Source: an uncultured Clostridia bacterium
GTDB lineage: Bacteria; Bacillota; Clostridia; TANB77; CAG-508
NCBI GenBank assembly: GCA_944388615.1
Contig: CALXJL010000097.1
Location: forward strand, 1-5,097
DNA length: 5,097 bases
Direction of reading: 5' to 3'
A model generated the notes under the pieces. That model was not told where the DNA came from, ran no database searches, and was given only the letters and a program-made list of their open reading frames with translations. This document shows positions 1-5,097 of this stretch, in pieces. Each line of letters begins with the position of its first letter. Position 1 is the stretch's first letter. Both the position numbers and the translations under genes were made by a program.

Positions 1-18
1 CCATAAATTACCATTTTC

Positions 19-96
19 TTTCAAATCTGGCATTTAGTCTTGCATTTCAAACTGGAATTTACTTTTGCAATTAACCAATTAATGAAATTTATTGCA
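19..96. repeat. Imperfect ~26-bp tandem repeat, two clear copies and one weak
   Basis: Copy 1 (19-44) and copy 2 (45-69) both begin TTTCAAA, continue with CTGG, then ATTTA, and end in TTGCA. They differ by one inserted T and three substitutions. A weaker third unit (71-96) keeps only an AAATTTA-like core and the terminal TTGCA. The TTGCA ends fall at 40-44, 65-69 and 92-96, so the period is 25-27 bp, and the last one lies within the proposed -35 box of the downstream gene. The stretch is non-coding as far as I can see, since short open frames here are interrupted by stops. Function is unknown: it could be the end of a longer array beyond the left edge, a set of regulator sites, or chance similarity in AT-rich DNA. 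Confidence 0.45.
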
Positions 97-120
97 ATTT
101 TATTATTATATCTATATAAT
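92..120 (+). promoter_or_regulatory. Probable sigma-A promoter of the PBP gene
   Basis: A -35 hexamer TTGCAA (92-97) and a perfect -10 hexamer TATAAT (115-120) are separated by exactly 17 bp. Transcription would start near 127 and give a leader of about 75 nt before the ATG at 202. The surrounding DNA is very AT-rich, so some resemblance is expected by chance, but the combination of box quality and spacing is good. I did not recognise a sigma-E-type promoter, which a mother-cell spoVD gene would be expected to have. Confidence 0.6.
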
Positions 121-185
121 AATTATATAAAAATTTGAAAAATGGTAAAATGTGGTTATAGGTATCCCATAAACCTAAATATATT

Positions 186-193
186 AAAAGGAA
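186..193 (+). promoter_or_regulatory. Ribosome binding site that sets the PBP start
   Basis: AAAAGGAA lies 8 nt before the ATG at 202. The earlier in-frame ATG at 142 is preceded only by A/T-rich sequence with no purine-rich Shine-Dalgarno match, and the 20 residues it would add (including Cys, Pro and aromatic residues) do not look like the basic cytoplasmic tail that follows. This favours 202 as the true start. Confidence 0.75.
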
Positions 194-201
194 TACACTT
201 T

Positions 202-2541
202 ATGGAAAATAAAAATAAAAAACAGAAGAAAACTGCAAAAGTTTTTAAGTTAAATTATTCTAATAAAAAAGTATCCAATGCAACTAAAAAAGACAACAAA
301 GGTGAATCATCATTTAATGTTATAAAAACTAGAAGACTAAGAGGAATACTAATAGTTGTATATCTAGTATTTATCGCATTAATTATTAGGATAGGATTTT
401 TGCAATTTATTGATGGTAGTAGATTAAAAGAAATGGCATATAAGCAACAAACTACAAATCAGATTATTAGTACTAAAAGAGGAACTATTTATGATGCCAC
501 AGGAAAGGCATTAGCGATTAGTGCATCAGTTGATACTATTACTATTAATCCAAGTAAAATTTCAGTTTCTGATGATGATGAGGAAGTAGCACAATTAAAG
601 ACTAAAGCTTTAAAAGAAAAAGTAGCTCATGCGCTTTCTGATATATTTGAGTTAGATTATCAAGAAGTTTTGGATAAAGTAAATAGTAATAATAAGATTG
701 AGACTATAGCTAAAAAAGTAGAAACTGAAAAAGTAGATGAACTAGAAAAGTGGATGAAAGAAAATGAGATTTATTCTGGAATAAATATTGATGAAGATAC
801 TAAACGTTACTATCCATATAATACTTTAGCATCAAATTTAATTGGTTTTTGTGGAACCGATAATCAAGGGTTAGAAGGAATTGAGGCTTGGTGGGATTCT
901 GTTTTAACTGGAACTCCAGGAAAGATCACAACATCTACAGATGCAGTTCAAGATTTTATTCCAGATAAAGATGAAACGTATATTGCAGCAGAAAATGGAA
1001 GTAATATAACACTTACTATAGATTTAAATATTCAAACAATTATAGAAAAATATTTGAAACAGGCAGTAATAGAAAATGATTGTAACCGTGGTGGTAGTGT
1101 TATTGTCATGGAACCATCTACAGGAAATGTACTAGGTATGGCAACTTATCCAGATTATGATTTAAACACACCATTTGAACCTACAGAAGAATTGCAAGAT
1201 GGTTGGGATAACTTGTCTTCAACTGAAAAGTCAGATGCACTTGCAAAAGTATGGAGAAATATTTGTGTATCAAATACATATGAACCAGGTTCTACATATA
1301 AAATTATAACTGCAGCAGTAGGATTAGAAGAGAACTTAGTAGAAACAGATACAAAAGATGATTTTATGTGTACGGGATATGAAATGTTTCCTGGAAATGT
1401 AAAAATAGGTTGTTGGAAAACATCTTCACATGGAGCACAAACTCTTCGTGAGGCACTTGAAAATTCTTGTAATCCTGCATTAATGCAATTAGGAAAAAGA
1501 ATAGGTGCATCAACATTATATAAATATTATGAAGCTTTTGGATTATTCGAAAAAACAGGAATAGAGACATCTGGAGAAACTAAGGGAATATTCTTTGATT
1601 TAGATAAAGTAGGACCAGTAGAACTTGCAACAATGTCTTTTGGTCAAAGAATTACAGTCACACCAATTCAACTTATAACAGCCATTTCTGCTGTTGCTAA
1701 TAATGGCGTATTAATGCAACCTCGTATAGTTAGCAAAATAGAGAATGCAGATACAGGAGCAGTAACTGTAATAGAACCTAAGGAAGTAAGACAAGTTATT
1801 TCTAAAGAAACAGCAAGCCAGTTATGTGATATGCTTGAATCTGTTGTTACTGATGGAACTGGAAAATATGGACAAGTAGCGGGATATTCTATAGCTGGAA
1901 AAACAGGAACATCTGAACCATCTCCTGGAAATGAAGATGAAGGATATGTTGCATCATATGTAGCATTTTCGCCAGCTGAAAATGCACAAGTTGCAATTTT
2001 AGTTACTTTATATGATCCTAGAGGAAGTAGTCATCAAGGTGGTAGTGTTGCTGGACCTGTAGTATCACAGATGCTTTCAGAAATTTTACCATATTTAGAT
2101 ATTCCAACAGATGGAACACAGCAAGATGCTACTAATAATACAAGTACAGATTCTCATGCTAAAACTCTAATGGATGTAAGAAATAAAACTGTAGCAGAAG
2201 CTAAAAAAATATTAGAAGAAGCTGGTTTTACTTGTAGTACAACTGCTGATTCTACATCTTTAGTATCAGATCAAGTACCTAAGCCAGGTACATCACTATT
2301 AACTGGTTCAATTATAAAATTGTATGAAACAGGTAATGATGCTAGGGTATCTACTACAGTACCAAATTTAAAGGGAATGTCTTTGGCACAAGCGAAAAAT
2401 GCCTTGAAATCTAAAGGTTTGAATTTGCATTATACAGGAAGTGGAACTGTACTTAGTCAAGATCCAATTGCGGATTCCTCTGTAGAAGAGGGAAGTGTAG
2501 TAAATGTAATTTTACAACAGGAAATACAAGATGCCCATTAA
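202..2541 (+). CDS. Class B penicillin-binding protein (SpoVD/PBP2B-type transpeptidase) with two PASTA domains
   Basis: This is a membrane-anchored D,D-transpeptidase that cross-links peptidoglycan outside the membrane, as class B PBPs do in septal or spore-cortex synthesis with a SEDS glycosyltransferase. From the ATG at 202 the protein has 779 residues. It has a long Lys/Asn-rich cytoplasmic tail (1-46) and one membrane anchor (about 48-70). The PBP dimerisation domain starts at RGTIYD (about 93). The transpeptidase domain carries EPGSTYK (catalytic Ser364, Lys367), SCN (422-424) and KTGTSE (567-572). A Thr/Asn/Asp-rich linker (about 632-652) precedes two PASTA repeats (about 656-709 and 718-771). 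All catalytic motifs are intact. SpoVD of Bacillus has one PASTA domain and is shorter, while PBP2B has two, so I leave the symbol blank. No division-cluster gene (rsmH, ftsL, murE) adjoins it here. The gene has its own promoter and terminator and appears monocistronic. Confidence 0.93.
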   Translation: MENKNKKQKKTAKVFKLNYSNKKVSNATKKDNKGESSFNVIKTRRLRGILIVVYLVFIALIIRIGFLQFIDGSRLKEMAYKQQTTNQIISTKRGTIYDATGKALAISASVDTITINPSKISVSDDDEEVAQLKTKALKEKVAHALSDIFELDYQEVLDKVNSNNKIETIAKKVETEKVDELEKWMKENEIYSGINIDEDTKRYYPYNTLASNLIGFCGTDNQGLEGIEAWWDSVLTGTPGKITTSTDAVQDFIPDKDETYIAAENGSNITLTIDLNIQTIIEKYLKQAVIENDCNRGGSVIVMEPSTGNVLGMATYPDYDLNTPFEPTEELQDGWDNLSSTEKSDALAKVWRNICVSNTYEPGSTYKIITAAVGLEENLVETDTKDDFMCTGYEMFPGNVKIGCWKTSSHGAQTLREALENSCNPALMQLGKRIGASTLYKYYEAFGLFEKTGIETSGETKGIFFDLDKVGPVELATMSFGQRITVTPIQLITAISAVANNGVLMQPRIVSKIENADTGAVTVIEPKEVRQVISKETASQLCDMLESVVTDGTGKYGQVAGYSIAGKTGTSEPSPGNEDEGYVASYVAFSPAENAQVAILVTLYDPRGSSHQGGSVAGPVVSQMLSEILPYLDIPTDGTQQDATNNTSTDSHAKTLMDVRNKTVAEAKKILEEAGFTCSTTADSTSLVSDQVPKPGTSLLTGSIIKLYETGNDARVSTTVPNLKGMSLAQAKNALKSKGLNLHYTGSGTVLSQDPIADSSVEEGSVVNVILQQEIQDAH

Positions 2542-2589
2542 ATTATAAAAGAGTTATAGAATGTATTCTATAACTCTTTTATAATTTAA
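2538..2589. terminator. Bidirectional intrinsic terminator between the PBP and HTH genes
   Basis: Two perfectly complementary 25-nt arms (2538-2562 and 2565-2589) flank a 2-nt centre, so a real RNA loop would open a little more. The stem core pairs AAAAGAGTTATAGAAT with ATTCTATAACTCTTTT. On the + strand it ends in CTTTTATAATTT, and the minus strand reads nearly the same, so it can terminate both the PBP transcript and the convergent regulator transcript. The left arm includes the TAA stop codon of the PBP gene (2539-2541). The stem is A/T-rich with few G-C pairs, as is usual in such genomes. Confidence 0.85.
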
Positions 2590-2611
2590 ACATAAAAAGT
2601 AATGTGATATA

Positions 2612-2839
2612 TTAATCTTCTTTTGGAGGAAAATATTCCAAAATATCTTCTATTTTACAATTAATAGTTTTGCAAATTCTAGAAAGTAAATTTAGATCAA
2701 CTTTTTGCATATCATTTTTACAATATTTTAGCAGTTGTTTATAGTGAACTTGAGCATTTCTAGATAAACTAGAACGACTGATATTATGTGCTTTTAAATA
2801 TTCATCTAATTTTAAATCTATTCTACCCCATTCTTCCAT
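2612..2839 (-). CDS. Small XRE/Cro-CI-type helix-turn-helix regulator (HTH_26-like)
   Basis: This 75-residue protein is essentially one DNA-binding domain. Helix 1 is KLDEYLKAHNI (10-20). The helix-turn-helix runs from SRSSLSRNA (21-29) to a putative recognition helix HYKQLLKYCKN (32-42). The closing helices are LNLLSRICKTINC (49-61) and IEDILEYF (63-70). The pattern 'hNISRssLsr...KYcKN...vDLnlLsrICktinCkIeDILEY' matches the small one-domain XRE regulators (Pfam HTH_26) common in Firmicutes. There is no partner or sensor domain, so the ligand and targets are unknown. The start at 2839 is supported by AAAGGGAGA (2845-2853 on this strand), 6 nt before the ATG. The gene is convergent with the PBP gene and divergent from trmB; the divergent gap holds operator-like repeats, so autoregulation is a reasonable inference. 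An antitoxin role is unlikely because no toxin-like partner adjoins it. Confidence 0.85.
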   Translation of the reverse strand: MEEWGRIDLKLDEYLKAHNISRSSLSRNAQVHYKQLLKYCKNDMQKVDLNLLSRICKTINCKIEDILEYFPPKED

Positions 2840-2894
2840 GGAAATCTCCCTTTCATTATTAACTTTAATATTAAAATGGTAACATTAAAACGAA

Positions 2895-2937
2895 CCTAAA
2901 ACAATTAGGAATAAACATACTAGGATTATACCCAAGT
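2895..2937. promoter_or_regulatory. Operator-like inverted repeats upstream of the HTH gene
   Basis: Two short dyads lie in the divergent gap. The first is a perfect CCTAA-aacaa-TTAGG (2895-2909). The second is ACTAGG-attatac-CCAAGT (2919-2937), with five of six positions symmetric and its centre on the proposed minus-strand -10 box. The half-sites share a TAGGA core (TAGGAAT at 2906, TAGGATT at 2921). Small XRE repressors usually bind short dyads over their own promoter, so these are candidate autoregulatory sites. The sites are short and the DNA is AT-rich, so chance remains possible. Confidence 0.3.
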
Positions 2938-2952
2938 TCACAATGTTTTAAA
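2925..2952 (-). promoter_or_regulatory. Possible promoter of the HTH gene
   Basis: On the minus strand a perfect TATAAT (2925-2930) follows a weak -35 TTTAAA (2947-2952) with a 16-bp spacer. This would give a start near 2918 and a leader of about 80 nt before the ATG at 2839. The -10 box is good but the -35 box matches only four of six consensus positions. It lies back to back with the trmB promoter, whose -35 box begins about 10 bp away. Confidence 0.4.
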
Positions 2953-2961
2953 TTATATTTG

Positions 2962-2990
2962 TTGAAATTAGATAATATGAATGTTATAAT
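2962..2990 (+). promoter_or_regulatory. Strong sigma-A promoter of trmB with extended -10
   Basis: TTGAAA (2962-2967) and TATAAT (2985-2990) are separated by 17 bp, and a TGT just before the -10 box (2982-2984) makes an extended -10. The predicted start is near 2997, leaving a leader of under 30 nt that contains the Shine-Dalgarno sequence. This placement also excludes the possible in-frame TTG starts at 2959 and 2962, which lie upstream of the transcript start. Confidence 0.8.
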
Positions 2991-3002
2991 TAGTAAAAAA
3001 AT

Positions 3003-3010
3003 AAGGAGGA
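3003..3010 (+). promoter_or_regulatory. Shine-Dalgarno of trmB with long spacing
   Basis: AAGGAGGA is a near-perfect Shine-Dalgarno match, but its GGAGG core ends 15 nt before the ATG at 3025, longer than the usual 5-9 nt. No ATG, GTG or TTG lies in frame between them; an ATT at 3013 would be only 3 nt away. The family's typical N-terminus (MRIRFKPWA) supports the ATG at 3025. Confidence 0.7.
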
Positions 3011-3024
3011 ATATTAATAACACA

Positions 3025-3684
3025 ATGAGAATTAGATTTAAACCGTGGGCAAGACCAGAATTAGAGGAAAGTAAATTTTATATAGATGATCCGGAAAATT
3101 ATAAAGGTGAATGGAGATCTTTATATAAGAATGAGCAACCATTTCATTTAGAATTGGGATGTGGAAAGGGTAGTTTTATATCGAATTTAGCATTAAAAAA
3201 TAGAAATATTAATTATTTAGCAATAGATTTGGTTGATGCTATGTTGGGGCTTGCTAAAAGGAATATCGAAAAATTGTATGGAGAAGCAAATCAGGATGTT
3301 GATAATGTATATTTAACAAGATTTGATATTGAAAGAATATTTTTAATTTTAGATAAGCAAGATAAAGTTGAGAGAATATATATAAATTTTTGTAATCCTT
3401 GGCCCAAAGGAAAGCATAGAAAAAAAAGGTTAACACATCCAAGACAATTAGAAAAATATAAGGAATTTTTAGTAGATGGTGGGGAAATATTTTTTAAAAC
3501 TGATGATGATGGATTATTTAATGATAGTTTAAATTATTTTGAAGAATGCGGTTTTGAAATTTTAAAAGAAACATATGACTTAGAGAGTGAACTAGATTTT
3601 TGGGATAATATAGAAACTGAGCATGAGAAAATGTTTAAGGAAGATGGTATTAAAATTAAAGCTTTAATAGCAAGAAAATTGTAA
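3025..3684 (+). CDS. trmB: tRNA (guanine-N7-)-methyltransferase TrmB
   Basis: TrmB transfers a methyl group from S-adenosylmethionine to N7 of G46 in the variable loop of many tRNAs; it is a cytoplasmic Rossmann-fold enzyme. From the ATG at 3025 it has 219 residues, close to the usual bacterial length. MRIRFKPWARPEL opens the protein as in relatives. The SAM-binding motif I is ELGCGKGSFI (43-52), and the acidic motif II residue is D68 in YLAIDL. The family signature INFCNPWPKGKHRKKR spans 120-135. KTDDDGLF (158-165) and a C-terminal TEHEKMF (198-204) complete the family pattern. The usual Asp of 'DPW' is Asn124 here, a variant I remember in Clostridium TrmB proteins. The alternative upstream TTG starts lie before the predicted transcript start. 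The gene looks monocistronic, diverging from the HTH gene and converging on the amylase gene. Confidence 0.95.
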   Translation: MRIRFKPWARPELEESKFYIDDPENYKGEWRSLYKNEQPFHLELGCGKGSFISNLALKNRNINYLAIDLVDAMLGLAKRNIEKLYGEANQDVDNVYLTRFDIERIFLILDKQDKVERIYINFCNPWPKGKHRKKRLTHPRQLEKYKEFLVDGGEIFFKTDDDGLFNDSLNYFEECGFEILKETYDLESELDFWDNIETEHEKMFKEDGIKIKALIARKL

Positions 3685-3780
3685 AAATAAAAAGGGGAGT
3701 CTTATTATATTATCTATACCTAAATGTTTAATTTTTAAACATTTAGGTAGTAGTAATATAAAGATTACCCTTTATATTTT
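3684..3780. terminator. Long imperfect inverted repeat, probable two-way terminator
   Basis: The whole gap between the trmB and amylase stop codons can fold into one stem. An inner perfect 14-bp hairpin (3718-3731 with 3735-3748, loop TTT) is extended by TATATTA/TAATATA-type pairing (3706-3712 with 3754-3760), then TCTT/AAGA, GGG/CCC (3694-3696 with 3768-3770) and AAAATA/TATTTT at the ends. It contains a 2-nt bulge at 3704-3705 and a few mismatches, with about 40 pairs in all. On the minus strand the stem ends in CCCC followed by TTTTTATTTTT, a good terminator tail for the amylase; on the + strand CCCTTTATATTTT can serve trmB. At 97 bp it is much longer than a normal terminator, so a small palindromic repeat element is an alternative. 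Confidence 0.7.
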
Positions 3781-3784
3781 GTGT

Positions 3785-5097
3785 TTATTTTCTTTTTTCA
3801 CCCAAACAGAAACACTTCCGTCCATTTACATAGAATATTCCATTTCCTTCTTTATCTATATATACTGGTTCTTTTATATTCCCTGTAATATCATATAGTA
3901 TGGTATTTGCAAGTCTTTCACCAACATTCATTATTTTTGATCCGCCAGGACCATTTGTGGCAATTACTGCAAGACCTGAATCAGGATGCTCATAATCACC
4001 AGTATAGGTCCAACCTATTATATCTGGATGGTCAAAGTAATTGTTCTCTTCTCCATATACAAAATATTTTCTTGCGAGCATTAGTGGCTCAATCTTTGAT
4101 TTTTGTGAAGGAAAATCTTTTTTAGGGATTCCGTAGTAATCACCATAAAAGACACAAGGTGTACCATCTCTTCTAAGTAATATTAATGAATAAGCTATAG
4201 ATTTAAACCATTCTGGTATCCAAGAATCTAGTGATTGACCAAGCTCTGTATCATGATTGTCTACAAATGTTATTGCATATTCAGGAGAAGTAGATACTAA
4301 AGTACCTTCAAATATCTTACTCATATCAAAATTTGATGCATCATGTGAAGCTTTAAAGAAATTGTAATGTAGTGGAACATCAAATAATTTCATAGTATAA
4401 TTTGTTATTTTAATATAATTTAATAATGAATTTATATTAGTACTCCAATATTCTCCAATTGTATATAAGTTTTTTCCAGAATCTAAACGTAAATCTGCAA
4501 GCCATTCTTTGTAGAATTCTGCACTAATATGTTTTGCAGCATCTATTCTAAATCCATCTACATTTGTAGTGGTAAGATACCATTTTCCCCATTTGGTTAA
4601 TTCACGAATTACTTCTATATTGTCGAAATCGACATCTGCTCCCATTAAATAATCGAAATTACCTTTTTCACTATCTACATCATGATCCCAATTTTTTCCA
4701 TAAAATTGAAATATAGAATTTCTTTTTTCAATATCATCCCAATCAACACCTTTAAAATGTGTCCAATTCCATTTGAAATCTGAATATGTATTATTTCTTC
4801 CGGGAAAATTGAAAACTGTCCAGGCACGAATAGTTTTTGGTTCACTTATTTTAATATTTCTATTATATACGTCATCTTCTATTGCAATTACATCTTCAGT
4901 ATCATCTGCACCTAATTTGTGATTTAAAACTATATCTGCTAAAACATTTATATTATTTCCTTTTAATGTTCTTATTGCATTTAAGTATTCATCTTTAGTA
5001 CCATATTTGGTTCTAATACTTCCTTTTTGGTAAAACTCTCCTAGATCATATAAATCATATGCTCCATATCCGGCATCATACATACCACTACTTGCTT
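3785..5097 (-). CDS. Alpha-amylase, GH13 (subfamily 5-like), N-terminus beyond the window
   Basis: This is an endo-acting alpha-1,4-glucanase that hydrolyses starch, glycogen or maltodextrins with retention of configuration. It is truncated by the right window edge: the frame stays open through 5097, and codons before the Met at 5083 read ASSG, so that Met is internal. Numbering from it, the last 432 residues are present. They include GYGAYDLYDLGEF (5-17), region I DIVLNH (50-55), region II GFRIDAAKH (177-185, nucleophile Asp181), region III IGEYW (209-213, acid/base Glu211) and region IV FVDNHD (273-278, Asp278). Domain C runs from about 360 to the end. The order and spacing match Bacillus licheniformis amylase at a constant offset of about 50 residues, so roughly 45-50 residues plus any signal peptide are missing. 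Most metal ligands (Asn54, Asp133, Asp144, Asp150, His185) are kept. Cys424 and Cys426 near the end would suit a cytoplasmic enzyme, but location cannot be decided without the N-terminus. Confidence 0.95.
   Translation of the reverse strand, partial: ASSGMYDAGYGAYDLYDLGEFYQKGSIRTKYGTKDEYLNAIRTLKGNNINVLADIVLNHKLGADDTEDVIAIEDDVYNRNIKISEPKTIRAWTVFNFPGRNNTYSDFKWNWTHFKGVDWDDIEKRNSIFQFYGKNWDHDVDSEKGNFDYLMGADVDFDNIEVIRELTKWGKWYLTTTNVDGFRIDAAKHISAEFYKEWLADLRLDSGKNLYTIGEYWSTNINSLLNYIKITNYTMKLFDVPLHYNFFKASHDASNFDMSKIFEGTLVSTSPEYAITFVDNHDTELGQSLDSWIPEWFKSIAYSLILLRRDGTPCVFYGDYYGIPKKDFPSQKSKIEPLMLARKYFVYGEENNYFDHPDIIGWTYTGDYEHPDSGLAVIATNGPGGSKIMNVGERLANTILYDITGNIKEPVYIDKEGNGIFYVNGRKCFCLGEKRK

Noticed and set aside
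1..91. A short open frame as the tail of a preceding gene
   Set aside because: One + strand frame is open from the left edge to about position 71, but it is too short and too A/T-biased to call, and the repeat structure explains the stretch equally well.
142..201. An upstream in-frame ATG would lengthen the PBP by 20 residues
   Set aside because: No ribosome binding site precedes it, whereas AAAAGGAA sits at proper distance before the ATG at 202, and the added residues do not resemble a PBP tail.
1364..1570. 68-codon open frame on the minus strand inside the PBP gene
   Set aside because: It lies wholly over the transpeptidase domain, has no recognisable domain, and its Phe/Leu-rich make-up is typical of an antisense shadow in AT-rich DNA.
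2612..2839. The small XRE protein as antitoxin of a toxin-antitoxin pair
   Set aside because: No small toxin-like gene adjoins it on the same strand; its neighbours are a PBP gene and trmB on the opposite strand.
2959..3024. Upstream TTG starts that would lengthen TrmB by up to 22 residues
   Set aside because: They overlap the -35 box of a strong promoter and lie upstream of its predicted transcript start; the family N-terminus begins at the ATG at 3025.
3254..3442. 62-codon open frame on the minus strand inside trmB
   Set aside because: It is antisense to the conserved TrmB signature region and looks like a shadow, without a domain or convincing start site.
3907..4125. 72-codon open frame on the + strand opposite the amylase gene
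   Set aside because: It covers the conserved C-terminal part of the amylase on the opposite strand and shows no family features of its own.

Overview
This window is an AT-rich stretch of an ordinary bacterial chromosome, most likely from a low-GC Firmicute of the class Clostridia. The evidence is strong AGGAGG-type ribosome binding sites, AGA-dominated arginine codons, a TrmB with the NFCNPWPK signature that I remember from Clostridium homologues, and a SpoVD/PBP2B-type penicillin-binding protein with PASTA repeats. I cannot place it below class level from the sequence alone.

Layout. Positions 1-201 are non-coding: an imperfect ~26-bp tandem repeat (19-96) runs into a good sigma-A-type promoter (92-120). 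A large class B penicillin-binding protein follows (202-2541, +). It converges on a small XRE/Cro-type DNA-binding protein (2612-2839, -), and a very regular hairpin (2538-2589) separates the two and can end transcription from both sides. Positions 2840-3024 are a divergent promoter region, with a probable promoter and operator-like inverted repeats for the regulator and an excellent extended -10 promoter for trmB. trmB (3025-3684, +) encodes the tRNA m7G46 methyltransferase. It converges on a GH13 alpha-amylase (3785 to beyond the window edge at 5097, -). The gap between those two stop codons is almost completely filled by a 97-bp imperfect inverted repeat (3684-3780).

How the genes relate. 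Strands alternate (+, -, +, -), so each gene looks monocistronic, and the intergenic gaps hold either a two-way terminator or a pair of divergent promoters. The products serve separate housekeeping or metabolic roles: septal or spore peptidoglycan synthesis, a small regulator, tRNA modification and starch/glycogen breakdown. No shared pathway is evident, and the only plausible regulatory link is between the small regulator and the promoter region it shares with trmB.

I found no evidence of a new multi-gene system, mobile element, CRISPR array, tRNA or rRNA. The points worth a second look are the two large intergenic hairpins, the tandem repeat upstream of the PBP gene, the operator-like repeats at the regulator promoter, and individual residue changes in TrmB and the amylase.
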